Numbered from the stretch's first letter, positions 19,093 through 30,625 are shown. The stretch is DNA of 64,000 bases from Vandiemenella viatica (GCA_031002005.1 JARYHS010013630.1:238769539-238833538), one strand, 5' to 3'. Translations and numbers: made by a program. Notes: a model not told the origin generated them from the sequence alone.

Positions 19093-19237
19093 TAGCGGCC
19101 ACCAAATGAACTAACGGTCCGCTGATTGGCTTATTCAAAAGCCCGCCGGAGAGGGAGGGGGAGGGAGGATCCCCCCCACCACCCCCCTTCAAGGTCAAGG
19201 TCAAAAAAGACGCCAGCTCCGGCTTAGTCCTACTACT
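19093..19237 (-). repeat. Adintovirus right terminal inverted repeat
   Basis: Reverse-complement match to 6194-6338. It ends TAGTCCTACTACT at 19237, directly followed by TTCGTA. Confidence 0.92.
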
Positions 19238-19243
19238 TTCGTA
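19238..19243. repeat. Target-site duplication, right (TTCGTA)
   Basis: Identical to 6188-6193. Confidence 0.9.
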
Positions 19244-20596
19244 ATGTATTGCTACTTTAATTTCAGCCTGCACTTCATAACTACCAAATTGTGATTAGAA
19301 TCTGTTAGCTCCTGGGTATGCTTTACAGTCTAGAATTTGTTTGACTATAATGTAATCTAGCTCATATGTGCTCGTATTCCCTGGACGTATATTTTGTGTA
19401 TGATACTTAGTGTGTTCGTAATCATTCAGTCGCCAGGGCTTAGTCCGTAGAAACAATGTGCACCACGTGAATTAGGTTGGAAGACGCAAATATACTCTGC
19501 CAAATCCTTACACCTGCAGATCGTCAGCTGCAGAACTGAGCCTTTTTTTTTTAATAATTCACTGCTAAGTAAATACGTTAGCGTGCATCAAAGTTGTTAG
19601 TTTTAGAATATTTCTAAAACGTCATTACTTGAACTTGAAATGTGCCCATAATATTGACTATATCCTGTATGTAAACCAATAATACTGAAAACTCTTACAT
19701 GTGACACACGTTGTAAACTGTAAGCGAAAGAAGAAAAACGTTTACTCCTTGCTTATTTTTCCACATATTAATATTTAAAGTGCTCCTAATTCAGAGCGTG
19801 AGCAGTAACGCAGAGCGGCGTTTTACAGCCTTGGAGCGGAATACGCTACCCGACATGAAAATTTATTAAGCACAGATCTTTATACCAAGTAAACGCTGTC
19901 TAACCTACCACATAATTTGTATTTGTCTCTAGAACTCTATGCTCTAATTTCGTTAGACTCGACTTTCACTTGCCAGGTTTATTATTATTTTTAATCTGAA
20001 CGTAGTTTGGGGATTTCCGTTCCAACCGAACAAATGAATGCCTGCATGAAACGTGATGGCCGACTTTTTATTTACGCCTTGGAAAAGGAGGAGTATATTC
20101 TTTCTCTCCGTTCTTACCAACTTCTCGTTAGTTCTGTTTGTGTTCAAACGTTATCTACGAAAAAATTGTTTGTATGAAGGTATTTACGAAATGAGTGGAC
20201 ATTAAATTGCAGTTTTACTGTGGATGCTCTTTTACAAATTCGTACATTGTGGAAAACTTTATAGCTGTTTCAGATACACCCAACTATTGTGGATAGAAAT
20301 ATTTGGACGTTTTCTCTGGATACAGAGGGCATTGTATGTTTTATTTTGCTTATTTTTCACCGCACATTTCATTCTCCACAGACCACTAATAGTTGTGATT
20401 CTACCGAAAGTGAAACTAGCTCCACTGCAGACTCAATTTAGTGTCGCAGAAAGTAATAGTTATGAAAGAATAATATCGTTACACTGATAACTGTTACACT
20501 TTTGTATAGCAAAGAAAAATAGTTACGGAATGAAGGTTTATAACTTGTTATAAAATTCCTGCGAGTGATGTAAGCTAGTCTGCACGTGTTATTACC
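19244..20596. other. AT-rich stretch, nothing recognised
   Basis: No supported gene. Short open frames near 19953-20147 and 20224-20487 have no recognisable motif. Confidence 0.5.
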
Positions 20597-20599
20597 AGG

Positions 20600-21964
20600 G
20601 TGGGTACACACTAGGCGAACGGCGAGCGAACGTATACGGTCACTCAGTGTGTACGTGTAAACGAAGGCGAATGAACGCTTCCAACCGCATTCGTTTGCCT
20701 GCTCTCGGTTTCGCTCGGGAGGCGATACATCAAAGCAAAATGCGGACCGCAAGCTTTCGCCTTAATTATAGTGTGAACTTCAGGAAGAATGCTTTTGTTG
20801 TTTTGCAAGGAACATGGAGCCGTCTTTCACGGAATTCCTTATAATTTATAGAGCTATATAGAAAACACGAGTGTTTATGGAACCCTATTCATAATGATTA
20901 TAAAAATGAAATAAGGAAACATTGTGCAAGGAATAAAATTAGTAATATTATGAAAAGGGGGTCAAAAGACACGAAAAGGAAAATGAAATCTCAACTGGGA
21001 TCCTTCAGATGTGAACTTCAAAAAACAGGAAAATTAATTTAAACCGACATAGTTTGCATTTAAATACATGTTGTTTTTTCTGGATAAATTTGCACCAAGG
21101 AATAGAGAAAATACTGACGTTTTGAGATCTTCGGACCAATCTGCTGCAATAGCGCATCAAAGTCGGTTCATTTCATTCTGTAGAAACTTTTAAAAAGTCC
21201 ATATCTAATTTCTGCTGTAAGATCGCCTATTAAGTCTGTCCATCTATACAAATTTCTACTTTCGAATAAAGAAGTCATGCACCACCGTCGTTGTTATCTC
21301 CTGCGTCTTCTATTTTCATTAATTTAATTTTTAATTTAATTGCTAAGGAGCGCACGCTCCGGTGGCAATTTTCCCATACGCCCATTTTTCCCCCTATTCT
21401 TTACCTACCTACTTTACCCTCTACAAATTTCAACTTTAAATTGTTTCTACGTGTTTGGTAAATTATTCATCAATTCTCCAGGTAACTTATTCCAATCCCC
21501 TCCCCTTACCTACGAAAGAAAATCTTCCCACTCCCTTTGGCCTGAAATCGAGTTCCAGCTTGTGTTCATCTTTTCAGTTCCATGTATTACTTTTATTACA
21601 CCAATATCTTTTAACGCCTCATCACCAACATATGCCTTGTTCACTCCCATGACTTCACACTCCTCCAGTCTTCCAATGAATCCCATTAGAGCTTTTTTAT
21701 CATATCGGTTACTGATTGTGTTCTACGGTAATTTCCAGAGACAAATCTATAATGAATAATGTACGACGCACTAGCAATGATTAAAAGCATCTTCTACCGC
21801 CATTTTTATGGCAGCTATAAAAATATTTTTCCGCACAAAACCGCGAACTTGAAAGAATGACAAACAGCGCATACCTTCGTTGTAATGTGGACAAGCAAAT
21901 TCTTAACAAACACCGCACAGATTCTGCTGCATGCGTTTGCTTGCGTTCGCCTAGTGTGTGCCCA
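20600..21964 (+). mobile_element. DNA transposon with MADF remnant (PIF/Harbinger-like)
   Basis: The left end reads GTGGGTACACACTAGGCGAACG (20600-20621) and the right end its near-perfect inverse CGTTCGCCTAGTGTGTGCCCAC (21943-21964), one mismatch in 22. The interior has a MADF-domain fragment (20815-21042) but no DDE transposase. MADF/Myb-like DNA-binding proteins are the second gene of PIF/Harbinger elements, so this looks like a derivative that lost its nuclease gene. No clear target duplication is visible. Confidence 0.65.
20815..21042 (+). pseudogene. MADF DNA-binding domain fragment
   Basis: ATG at 20815 gives MEPSFTEFLI, then the sense shifts one frame near 20844 into FIELYRKHECLWNPIHNDYK and onward with KISNIMKRGSKDTKRKM to a stop at 21040-21042. 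The aromatic spacing (LYRKHECLWNP) is the classic MADF signature, a Myb/SANT-like domain that binds DNA. It has no BESS tail and the only other open sequence nearby is unrelated. It lies inside inverted repeats of a transposon, so it is the accessory protein of a Harbinger-type element and not a host transcription factor. Confidence 0.6.
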
Positions 21965-23900
21965 CTTTTACGAAGGCAAAACAAAAAGTAGTGTAATTTT
22001 GTATTTGTATGAGGCTCCAATTGTAGACACGTTAAGAATTCATTTTTCAATTTTCGATGCATCTAACAAAACTATTTAATAACTTTGGATTCTAAAGTAA
22101 CTTTTTTCATTTCACGGTTTGTTTGGTGATTACTCAAGTGAAATTTAATGCGCTGAGTAATCGAATCGCATCACAAAAATGAAAAGTATCCTAGCATAGA
22201 TGATAGTACGGAGTGACTGGAGTGGAAATTACTTGGCAGTAGGCGTGTTCTAAGTCTTCTACGAAACCAAAATAATAAGGCACCACCAGAGCAAGAAGTC
22301 CCCTTTGATACTATTTCTGCTGAATATTCCAGCTGAGTAAAGTTGTAAAGTTTGAAGTGTGTCTGCATCCTGAACATAACTTTGATTATAATACCTGTGT
22401 GGAGAACACTGAAAAGGAAGTGAACGTTTTCTGAAACTAACTTCCTGTTCAAATATTTTCGATGCTTTTTGAAAGCTAAGGAACGTACTAATTTTCTATC
22501 GGAACGGTGCCACCTTTGCCAAATTGTTCATATTTTGCGGCATTTCTCAGGTTGCTAAGACGTTCACATATATTCTCCATCGGCGCTTTGTTTTCTCAGA
22601 GCGTTGGCGTGGAGGATAAAGCAGAAAAAGCCCTGGCGGGTAACGTGGCTGAGTAGAAACAGTATTTATTTTAACTATTAATATAACGTACTATTGAATG
22701 TGACCTAATCTCGGCGCACGTGAATGATCGGACCCGAACTAGTCCCTTACTGAAAAACTGTATAACACAGCTGAAGTAAAACACAATTATTGTAGGTATC
22801 TAACCGAGGGTCTCTCACAATTTTTCGCACCACACCCCTCTGGGGAAAAAAAAAAAAAAAAAAAAAACAAAAAAAAAAACAAAAAAAAACACACCACCCC
22901 CCCTTTCCACGACTCTCCCCCCCCCCCCCCCAACCCCAACCACGATTTTATTATTATGGTACATTCCCACTTTTCAGCCCTAAGAATGACATCTCAGAGG
23001 AAAATCAGTAAGTATGTGATGTTAGAATAAAGGCTTTTTAACACCAAGAGGCGGTGTGGGAGACAGTGCTTGCGACGGTGTAGAGTGTAGACTGTAGAGC
23101 TAGGGTATCGTTCACACAGCCGGGGAAGCTTCCTGCGCTCTTCCCCCCACCCCCTCTCACAAGTTTGGGAACCTCTTTATTCTAACCTATAACAAGATGG
23201 AATGACGACAAATTTGGTTTATGTCATAGCCATGGACGGCTGTCAAATTGATTTTCATGTCGTGGCGGTGACAACATTCTTCAGTGAGTACCGACGTACA
23301 GCAGATAACAGGTAGACGGGCGGCAGGGAACGGCTGATCTACCTCTCAGGATAACAGTGCTCGAATAATCATCATGAGAGTCGCAGGATCTACCCCAGCA
23401 CAAGTGCTGTTATTTATATCTGGGATCAGACGCGATCGGCGCAGAAACTAACAATATCGAAGCTGCAGTAGTGGAGCCGCGCATTAGCATCACTGCGTCT
23501 TAATCAAGTGAAGATCACTCGGCTGGAAACCTTGTTTACGGTAACTAGTTCATTTATTTTAGAACGCAATACAAGTAGCTAGAAGAGCTATACACGCAGA
23601 TCGTGTTATTGTTCTCCATGTCGACTACTCTGGCTGTAACAGACTTGTGTGCGCCAAACCAGATACGCCTGGTTGCGTTAAGTGATGTAGCGCACATCTG
23701 ATTTATCTTGTCTGGACCGAATAGGTCCTATATTTTAGTTCCATCTTCCTATGAATTTGCCAAAAGACTTGTCAAATAGTCGTAACCACTTTGTTTGGAA
23801 GTTATACTCGGATGGTTTAATTTCTGCAAGCAGGATTTTATGGTATGAACTGGCGAGGATATTCAGTACTCTTGTACGCTGGGTTGGGGAACTATTTTCC
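21965..23900. other. Mostly unrecognised; includes low-complexity A/C block
   Basis: No supported gene. 22843-22935 is a run of A with interspersed C, then almost pure C. The remainder shows nothing I can name. Confidence 0.5.
22843..22935. repeat. Poly(A)/poly(C) low-complexity block
   Basis: About 50 bases of near-pure A interrupted by single C, followed by C-rich sequence with a 15-base C run. Sequence accuracy here is doubtful. Confidence 0.8.
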
Positions 23901-24296
23901 GTCCTCTGATTTTGTGGATTTTTGAAGTGAAAACTTCTACAGCCGCGTTAACCGATGTTTGGACGGGGATGAATCTCAGAGTTCGCAACTTCCCGTCACC
24001 GTCACGCTATGACATGTTGCGCTTGGACAGCCATGAAAGTATAGTTTATGCTCTTATCTAATAGGCTACATAAAAATCAATTTTTTTAACAATATTCTTC
24101 ATATAAACAGTTTTATCCGATTTTGATGGAATTTTTTACATGTATACTTTAAAACAAATAAAAAATACTGTTTAGATAAACCTAAACCATCTCCTCCTTT
24201 CACCCCTCATTTAATTTCTGTCAACGTTGTTAATACAAACCCACCGTTTTTATCCCATTTTGATAATACTTAACACGTATACCGCAAAACAAGGCT

Positions 24297-24379
24297 GTCC
24301 GGTTGCTCAGTGGTTAAGGCGCTTAGTTCCTAACGTATCTCTCTCCGGTCGCGGGTTCAAATCCCGTGGTGAGCAGGAC
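24297..24379 (+). repeat. tRNA-like segment in tandem unit 1
   Basis: A box GCTCAGTGGTTAAGG and B box GGTTCAAATCCC are present with long-variable-arm spacing, but the acceptor arm does not pair well. It is a repeat part, not a tRNA gene. Confidence 0.55.
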
Positions 24380-24825
24380 ATTTTAGATGTATTTGATTAA
24401 ATGAACTGTAGTCCCCTTGAGGAAAGGAATTGACTTTCTTGCCTCCGACACAATAGCTTGGTGCTTTTCATCTCCCTCGAGAAGATCGACCAACCTTCGG
24501 GTCGTGGACTAAGTTAGATTTTTAGTTTTTGGAGTGAAAACTTCTATAAGCGGGCTGTAGGCTGGTGTAAATCTATGAATTCGCGTCATCGACATGCTAT
24601 GGCGTGATGCGCGTATGATTTGCACGTTGGAGGAGCTTTTAGGAACTCAGTTTTTATCCGTTTTTGATGGAACATTGAATACGTATACCTTAAAACAAAT
24701 GTAAAAATACTGTTTGTTTAATTTACAAAAACCTAAGCCCTCTTCTTAATTTCTGTGAACAGTTTTTCATAAAAACTGTTTTTAATCAGATTTTCATAGT
24801 ACTTGGCACACACTACAAAACAATG

Positions 24826-24907
24826 CGGTGTGGTAGCTCAGTGTTTAAGGCGTTTACTTCCGAAACTTTTTCTTTCCGGTCGCAGGTTCAAATCCCATGG
24901 TGAGCAG
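24826..24907 (+). repeat. tRNA-like segment in tandem unit 2
   Basis: AGCTCAGTGTTTAAGG and GGTTCAAATCCC, same layout as the first copy with substitutions. Confidence 0.55.
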
Positions 24908-25193
24908 AAATTTTTAGAACTTGTATTTGATTTCATGAGCTACGCATAGATCTTCCGTGGTTTCGATTCCACGCTAAATTGTAGGTCCCTAAGAAAAGGA
25001 ATTGCCCTTCCTGCCTCTGACACAATAACGTGGTACATCTCCTTTGTAAAGATTGGACTAACCTTTTGGTTGTGGACTAAAATTTTTAGTTTTTGAAGTG
25101 AAACACCTTTTAGGTGCATTTGGTGATTTTTGGGTAGGTAAAATCTTAAGAGTTCACGTCAGCGACATGCTAATGTTAACAGTAAATCTGTAG

Positions 25194-25272
25194 TGGTCTG
25201 GTGGCTCAGTGGTTATGGTGTCTGAATGGGGATCGAAAGGTACTTGGTTCGAGTCCCTGTCTCTGCGGGGAT
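25194..25272 (+). repeat. tRNA-like segment in unit 3
   Basis: GGCTCAGTGGTTATGG and GGTTCGAGTCCC; followed by GGGGATTTTCATAG instead of the body found after copies 1 and 2. Confidence 0.5.
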
Positions 25273-25505
25273 TTTCATAGATCCTTAAACCGACTAAGGG
25301 ATAAATTCACTAAAGTTTCTTTATTCTGTCTTACCACAGAAAATAAAATGGTATCTATGAAAGCCTAAAGACTGAAATCCAAACATAATGAGTTTTTACC
25401 TAAGTACCTACCCATTTCACTCCGTGAAAGAATTTTCTTATTAGGATTTAGTAATTAAAGATGACTGACAAAATAGTGTATGTTGCGGTGCAGAATAGAA
25501 AATAG

Positions 25506-25770
25506 TCAATATTTTTTTTTATTATTATTATTTGATAGTGCTTTACGCCTCGCCGACGTCGGGGTAATTGGAGGCGGCGGGATGGGTCTGGGCAGAAAGA
25601 ACGGGAAGGAATTCGGCCATCGCCTTTTGAAGGAAGCAACCCGACATTCACTTGGAGTGATTTGGGAAAACTATGGAAAACCCAAATCTGGATGCCCGGA
25701 CGGGGATTCGAACCGGCGTCCTCCCAAATACTAGGCCAGAACGTTAACCACTCACTCACCACGCTCAGTG
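25506..25770 (-). repeat. tRNA-derived SINE, family A (near full length)
   Basis: Reverse orientation: poly(T) at about 25509-25518, CGTCGGCGAGG tail, body, and inverted B box GGGATTCGAACC at about 25705, ending in CCACGCTCAG. Confidence 0.85.
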
Positions 25771-27414
25771 GAAATTTTCATTCACATTTACTAAAATAGT
25801 GAATGATTTTCTTTTTGTGGAAACCGTTTACAAATGCACCAATCAGGCTATCTGAAAAGCGTATTCGTATGTAGTATTAAAAATTGGACATTACACATTA
25901 GCAGTTAACATTCGAAATTGAACATACTAATGGGATTGTAAATAACTAACTGCTAATCACTAGCTGGTAATATTTATTTATTAATGAATATAAGTACTGT
26001 CCCGCACTCCCAAAACTCTTTTCACTTGCGATCAAAGCGAGCATATCTAATCTAATCCAACCACAACACTTGCAATGCATGTTTCTAATGTGCATTACAG
26101 TTCCGTGAAGCTTGGATTAACACAAGAAATTATTATGAAAATTACTCCAGCCATCAACGTCTATATTGATGCGAGTTGTCAATTCAGAAAAAAATATTCT
26201 ATGATCTATGTTAATTTTTATATTCAACATTATACATTACAAACAATACTGTTTGCTAAAATAAATATTTTCTTAACTTCCTTTAAGTAACTTTTGACAA
26301 GTAAGAAGATAATGCCCAGTATAGTTAGTTTACTTTTTTTTTTTTTTTTAACCTAACTACAAAGCGACAATTCGTATCTCGACAAAATGCATTCTGGCAT
26401 CATCTGTTGCGACTAATTAGTCGCAAGTGTGCGCACACTAACATATTTGTTTTTTCCGACCTATTTTATATCGCAGCTACAGAAAAACGTAAGAGTGCGC
26501 CTAGCCTAAAGAGTTTTTGAAGTCATACATTTTCCGGATATGATTCAGTAAATTTCTAATACTTAATAACTTATTTTAATAACTGATTTCTATCACACTT
26601 TTTCCAGGCTTTGGACTGGCTTAGTGATTGAAATGCACGTAGCATACAATCTTTTAAGGATTATTTAAAATCAGCTTGAATTATGCCTCGTCAATATTTT
26701 TTTGTTTACAGTGTCACTCTATTTGCATTATTCGCATTTTTCTGTTTGAGTCTGTTAAGAAAGCAGATCTAACCCAGATTTTGTAAGTATGATATCGCTT
26801 TCAAATAAGAACTAATATCACCGACTGTACGAATGACGCGAAAGAGCCTAAACAATGTGCTGTACTGGATAGTCGGGGAAGAATTTTTCTTGGAATTCTC
26901 AACTGCAGGTAGGCGAGGGCAGGTATAACTACCCACCGAGCTTGGGTTGAGCGGTTTTGTCACTTGGCGCTTTTGTCATATATCCGGCTAAGACAGGGAC
27001 CCAGGCCTTTTCCTTCAATAGTTTGGCTAATATTTTCGGATTTGTTAAACGTTTTGATCTATCATATATTAGGATTACTTGCTCATATTTGGGTACAAGA
27101 AATCACAAAAAGAAATCTATATATCCACTGTTTGGAGGTTTATACAAAACATAAATAAACCCCCTTATTTTCTGCCATTAGGTCGTAGTACTATATAAAA
27201 ATGCGGGTTCCAAATATGACCCCCACCTCCTGCGGCCACCTGCCTTCAAAGGCGCTGCCACCCGCCCGGCACCCTGCCCCACCTCCTACAGTCAAGGCGG
27301 CGCCGCTCGAGGAAATTATGTACTGTACCTGCGGGACCGTCCGCCGCCTTGTTATTAGAGGCTATTACCTACCTGCGAAAATTGCTTCAGGCCGTCCTCC
27401 CGACCGACCCTTAA
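25771..27414. other. No recognised gene
   Basis: AT-rich to about 27180, then a GC-rich block (27200-27410) directly before the Harbinger left end. Nothing else is recognisable. Confidence 0.45.
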
Positions 27415-27553
27415 AGCTAGCCATACACGTGGGGGCCGGGCCTCAAGGTAAGAGCCTGCGGGCCAGACCTCTGGGATTTCATCGAAGTCGCCCTGCACAC
27501 ACACGGGGCGTTAAAATCCTCAAGGGTTTCTCGGTCTCAGAGTTGGTTTCACG

Positions 27554-28015
27554 ATGGCAGCCTCCGATGATTTTCACGCATTGGCTGCTGTTAGTTTGTT
27601 AATCGCGGCAAGTAGCGCTAAAACTCGCGCGAAACAGTGCATCAGAAGAAGTGTATGGTGCAAAGAGTGGCTACTCAAAAGATGAAAATATTATCACACA
27701 AATCTTCTTTCGGAATTGAAGTATTTTCCAAAAGATTTTCATAATTATTTGAGGATGGACTAAGAAACCTATTTACTTCTGTTATCGTTAGTCACTCCAT
27801 TTATTACAAAGAAAAATACGACTATGCGGGAAGCAATTTCGCACCACGAAAGACTTACCGCTACGCTGCGGTTTTTGGCAACTGGAAGAAGCAATGAAAA
27901 TCTCAGGTCTTCAACAACAATTTCTCAAGCCCTTGGATACATTATACCAGGAATATGCGAGGCCATTAATAAAGTTTTTCGCATAGTTTATAAGAGGATT
28001 TCTTTTACACACTGA
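27554..28015 (+). pseudogene. Harbinger transposase, N-terminal part only
   Basis: ATG 27554 in good context (ACGATGG) encodes MAASDDFHALAAVSLLIAAS and RRSVWCKEWLLKR, then a stop at 27683. Other frames continue with LLSELKYFPKDFHNYLRMD and, from about 27824, MREAISHHERLTATLRFLAT and QALGYIIPGICEAINKVF. These are the ordered N-terminal segments of Harbinger-type transposases, including the MREAIS...RLTxTLRFLATG helix. The DDE catalytic domain that should follow is deleted at about 28015. There are two or more frame changes. Dead. Confidence 0.7.
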
Positions 28016-28173
28016 TATTATTTAATATAATTGATTTATTCCTATTCGTAAATACATCAACAATATAAAAATAAGCTTAAACGACATAAAAACTAAATTA
28101 AAATAATATTAGTTTAAAATCAAGTAGTCCTTAATATAGTAGATAATTTTGTAGAGGTAAACCCAAATTCAAA

Positions 28174-28566
28174 TCATATGACATCATTTGCATTATAATT
28201 TGATACAACAATTGCTGCTGTGTCGTTCGTTTGAGGTAATTTATCAAAATGTGCTGGTGGTTTATGATCTTGCGGGTGTTGCTGGAAAAGGTTGTGGTCT
28301 GGACAAAAAAATCCAGAACTGCTGCTCGCAGAATAGTACAGGCAGGAAGTAGGTAACCGTTGCTCACTGCAAGGCATTCTTAAACAGCCCATTTCGGCTT
28401 GAAACAGAGTGCCATCAATTATTTTTTCTGTTATTAGCGTTTGATTGATCTGAAGGCCACGTAATTTCATTGCAACGGTTTTGCCAACAACGTCAAAGCG
28501 ATCTTCTTGCAGCCGGTTTTTTTTAACTTTAATTTGATGCCAACACATCACTTCGCAAAGATTCAT
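28174..28566 (-). pseudogene. Harbinger MADF/Myb-like accessory protein, C-terminal part
   Basis: A minus-strand frame of 130 codons. The segment FDVVGKTVAMKLRGL followed by ITEKIIDGTLFQAEMGCL is the BESS-like C-terminal end typical of the DNA-binding partner encoded by PIF/Harbinger elements. The N-terminal Myb/MADF fold is not visible, and the rest of the frame is low-grade glutamine/histidine-rich sequence. It is convergent with the transposase remnant, as in the family. Confidence 0.6.
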
Positions 28567-29319
28567 TTCCTATTGATTTAATTTTGCTGATATTTTTTAC
28601 TATACATTCTTTTTTTGCATTTGGCTCATTCTCCTTCAATATTTCTGCCAGCTTGGTGTAGGCAGCTTCTCGTTTGTTTGTGTCGTGGTATTCCTGGCAC
28701 TTCACTTCCTATCGACAGGGCTCACTTTTATAAACACGGAACACACGAAACGGAACAGTACAAACAAAACAGAGAAATAAAATCGCAGCACACGCAGGCA
28801 CTCACAAGAAATCCTCGAAGGCCGATTGACCGCAGGACACACACACTGAGGTTTTCACCCTCCGTCCCGGCCTTCGAGGAAATAAGAATTGTTTTTCGGT
28901 GAGGATTTGGTCGCACGAGCTGGCCACTGGGGTGCGGCCACGGCCTCAAGGAAATACCCGCACACGTTCGGGGATCGCGCGGGGCCGGAACCATTCTGTC
29001 CAAATCCCGCAGGTTTCCCGTACGTGTGTGGCGGCCTTAATACGCATGCGACGGTCCCCGACAGCGGTCTGCGCTATTGTATATAAGGCAGACTAATCAC
29101 AATTTTGTACTTAATTCAGTTTAATATTCACATTTTCCTCTGTTTTTCTAAACAGTGGTATTAAAATAGTAATTATTCACGATTTCATCGATTTTGCCAA
29201 AAGTATTGATTAATCTCGATTTTGTACTGAAATTCCTCCGTTTTTCTATACAGCGATCTTAAAATAGTAATTATTCTCAAATTAATCGTAACTACTGAAA
29301 TAATTATCATATTTTCGTA

Positions 29320-29475
29320 AAATGTGGTGAACAGTTCGAAACCCCGTTGGTTTAATAAAGCGGAAAGGAATTCTGCAAGTTGAAGAAGGGAAATGGTGAA
29401 ACCTGGTGCCGCCACATTCAGGCCTACTCTTCCGAGAGATACCACAAGGCTTAACGTCCCCATCCAAGGTAGTTT
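29320..29475 (-). repeat. tRNA-derived SINE, family B (fragment)
   Basis: Inverse of the family seen at 30400-30560: GGTGAAACCTGGTGCCGCC, then CTCTTCCGAGAGATACCAC and GGCTTAACGTCC. Two different SINE families therefore share this window. Confidence 0.6.
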
Positions 29476-30399
29476 ACTAGAATTCTGTGAGTTTAGTTTT
29501 GCGTGATACGTGAACATATAACAGTAATTATTATTCGTATGGCTTTATTATTTTGGATTTCACCCCCACCCCCCCCCCCCACCCCAGAAGGGTTTGGCCG
29601 CCGATAGACAGAGTATCGATTTTCTATGCATGCGGGGTTTGTTATGAAACCCCAAATAGCCGTTTAGTGTCAGGAGTCACCGCGGACACTAATATGACGC
29701 AGGACACAGTTATTTATAAACTTGGCATGTTTGCCACACGGATACGCCCCTAAAGACCTCTGTATTCAGCTTTGCGATTACTGACATCCTCCATACTTAT
29801 CAAACGATTTATTTGGCATTTTTTCCCCTAAACGCTGTGCAGCATAAATGTCGTAGAAGTTCTTCAGTGCTGTTAATGACAGTCTTAGATTAATTTATTC
29901 TGCTTTCTAGTTCCTCCATCGTAAGTAATCGTCCTTGTTATCCAAGCGCCCATTCAGTTTAAATTTTCCTCCGCATGCGTGCCAGATGCATTTCATTTTC
30001 TGCATTTGTTTCAGCGTCTGTATTCTCTATTGTTTGACACGCCAGCATTGGCTGTTGCCCTGTGCCTTCCCAGTTAACAGCGTGAAGCTTCTGCTCGCAA
30101 CTACATTCCTCAAAATGTGTGAAGAGCTTTTGCTAAGGGTAACACAATATACCTTCTCCGAAACTTGTTTAACTATTTCATTTACTACTGGAAAGTCTGT
30201 CCAACTCGAAGAAAATAAATTTTTTATGCTTTTTACATCTTTTCATCACGTTTACATTTTGGTTTCCCACTTAATGTTATTTACTGAAATCTACCTTAGA
30301 ACTGCAATCCGGCAATTCACCGAGGCATGAAAACATTACAATTTGAATGGCAAAGAATTGAAAGTATGAAAGAAGATTGTGCACTTTTCCTAATCACCA

Positions 30400-30625
30400 G
30401 ATTGTGCATCAAAGACCTGAGTTAAATCCCAAACTTCTCCGCATTAAGTATGGAGTGAGATTATACGACACTGTTGGTGACGTTAAACCTGGCAGCTCCC
30501 GAGGTGTCTTTCGGAAGAGTTCGCATGAATGGGCCGGCACTGGGTTTCACCCACTCCCCTCTTTCATATCTCATTCACAACAAAAACAATCTACTCTGAA
30601 CACACATCATCTCCACCTACAATAA
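30400..30625 (+). repeat. tRNA-derived SINE, family B
   Basis: GACGTTAAACCTGGCAGC, then GTGTCTTTCGGAAGAGT, GGCCGGCACTGGGTTTCACC and CACTCCCCT. Matches the inverse of 29320-29475. Confidence 0.6.

Larger units (their letters stand above)
6194..19237. mobile_element. Endogenous adintovirus / Maverick-Polinton
   Basis: Inverted repeats (AGTAGTAGGACTAAGCC at 6194, its reverse complement ending at 19237) are flanked by TTCGTA at 6188-6193 and 19238-19243. A 6-bp duplication with AG...CT tips is the Polinton/adintovirus signature. Inside are a packaging ATPase, a PLA2-domain protein, an adenain-like protease, penton-like and hexon-like capsid genes and two conserved unknowns. After subtracting the nested LTR element, about 6.7 kb remains, including a 1000-N gap. 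Complete relatives are roughly twice that or more because they also carry protein-primed DNA polymerase B and an integrase, which I cannot find here. Most genes carry frameshifts, so this copy is an inactive relic if the bases are right. Confidence 0.92.
23910..25300. repeat. Tandem array of about 0.6-kb units with tRNA-like boxes
   Basis: Three successive diverged units share the same order: TTTTGAAGTGAAAACTTCT (about 23920, 24527, 25092), a GACATGCTATGGC-like block, a TTTTATCCGTTTTTGATGGAA block, an ACGTATACCTTAAAACAAAT block, then a tRNA-like segment with a B box (GGTTCAAATCCC near 24354 and 24884; GGTTCGAGTCCC near 25246). The third unit is shorter and has a different tRNA-like head. The unit looks like a SINE-type repeat amplified in tandem. 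Confidence 0.65.
27415..29036. mobile_element. PIF/Harbinger transposon, internally deleted
   Basis: Two Harbinger genes in opposite orientation are present: the N-terminal half of the transposase (27554-28015, plus) and the MADF/Myb-like protein (28174-28566, minus). GC-rich ends carry short imperfect inverted repeats (AGCTAGCCATACACGTGGGG on the left against GGCCGCCACACACGTACGGG read from the right), each bordered by TTAA (27411-27414 and 29037-29040), which contains the TWA-type target of this superfamily. The catalytic DDE half is missing, so the element is defective. Confidence 0.6.

Noticed and set aside
21340..21759. 139-codon plus-strand frame
   Set aside because: Pro/Phe/Ser-rich, no motif, lies within a transposon and overlaps other frames.
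24297..25272. Three candidate tRNA genes
   Set aside because: A and B boxes are present but acceptor stems do not pair, and they repeat inside tandem units; treated as tRNA-derived repeats.
27201..27602. 133-codon proline-rich frame
   Set aside because: It spans the GC-rich Harbinger terminus and conflicts with the transposase start at 27554.
28615..29096. Several overlapping frames in the GC-rich right end of the Harbinger element
   Set aside because: Composition artefacts in terminal repeat DNA.
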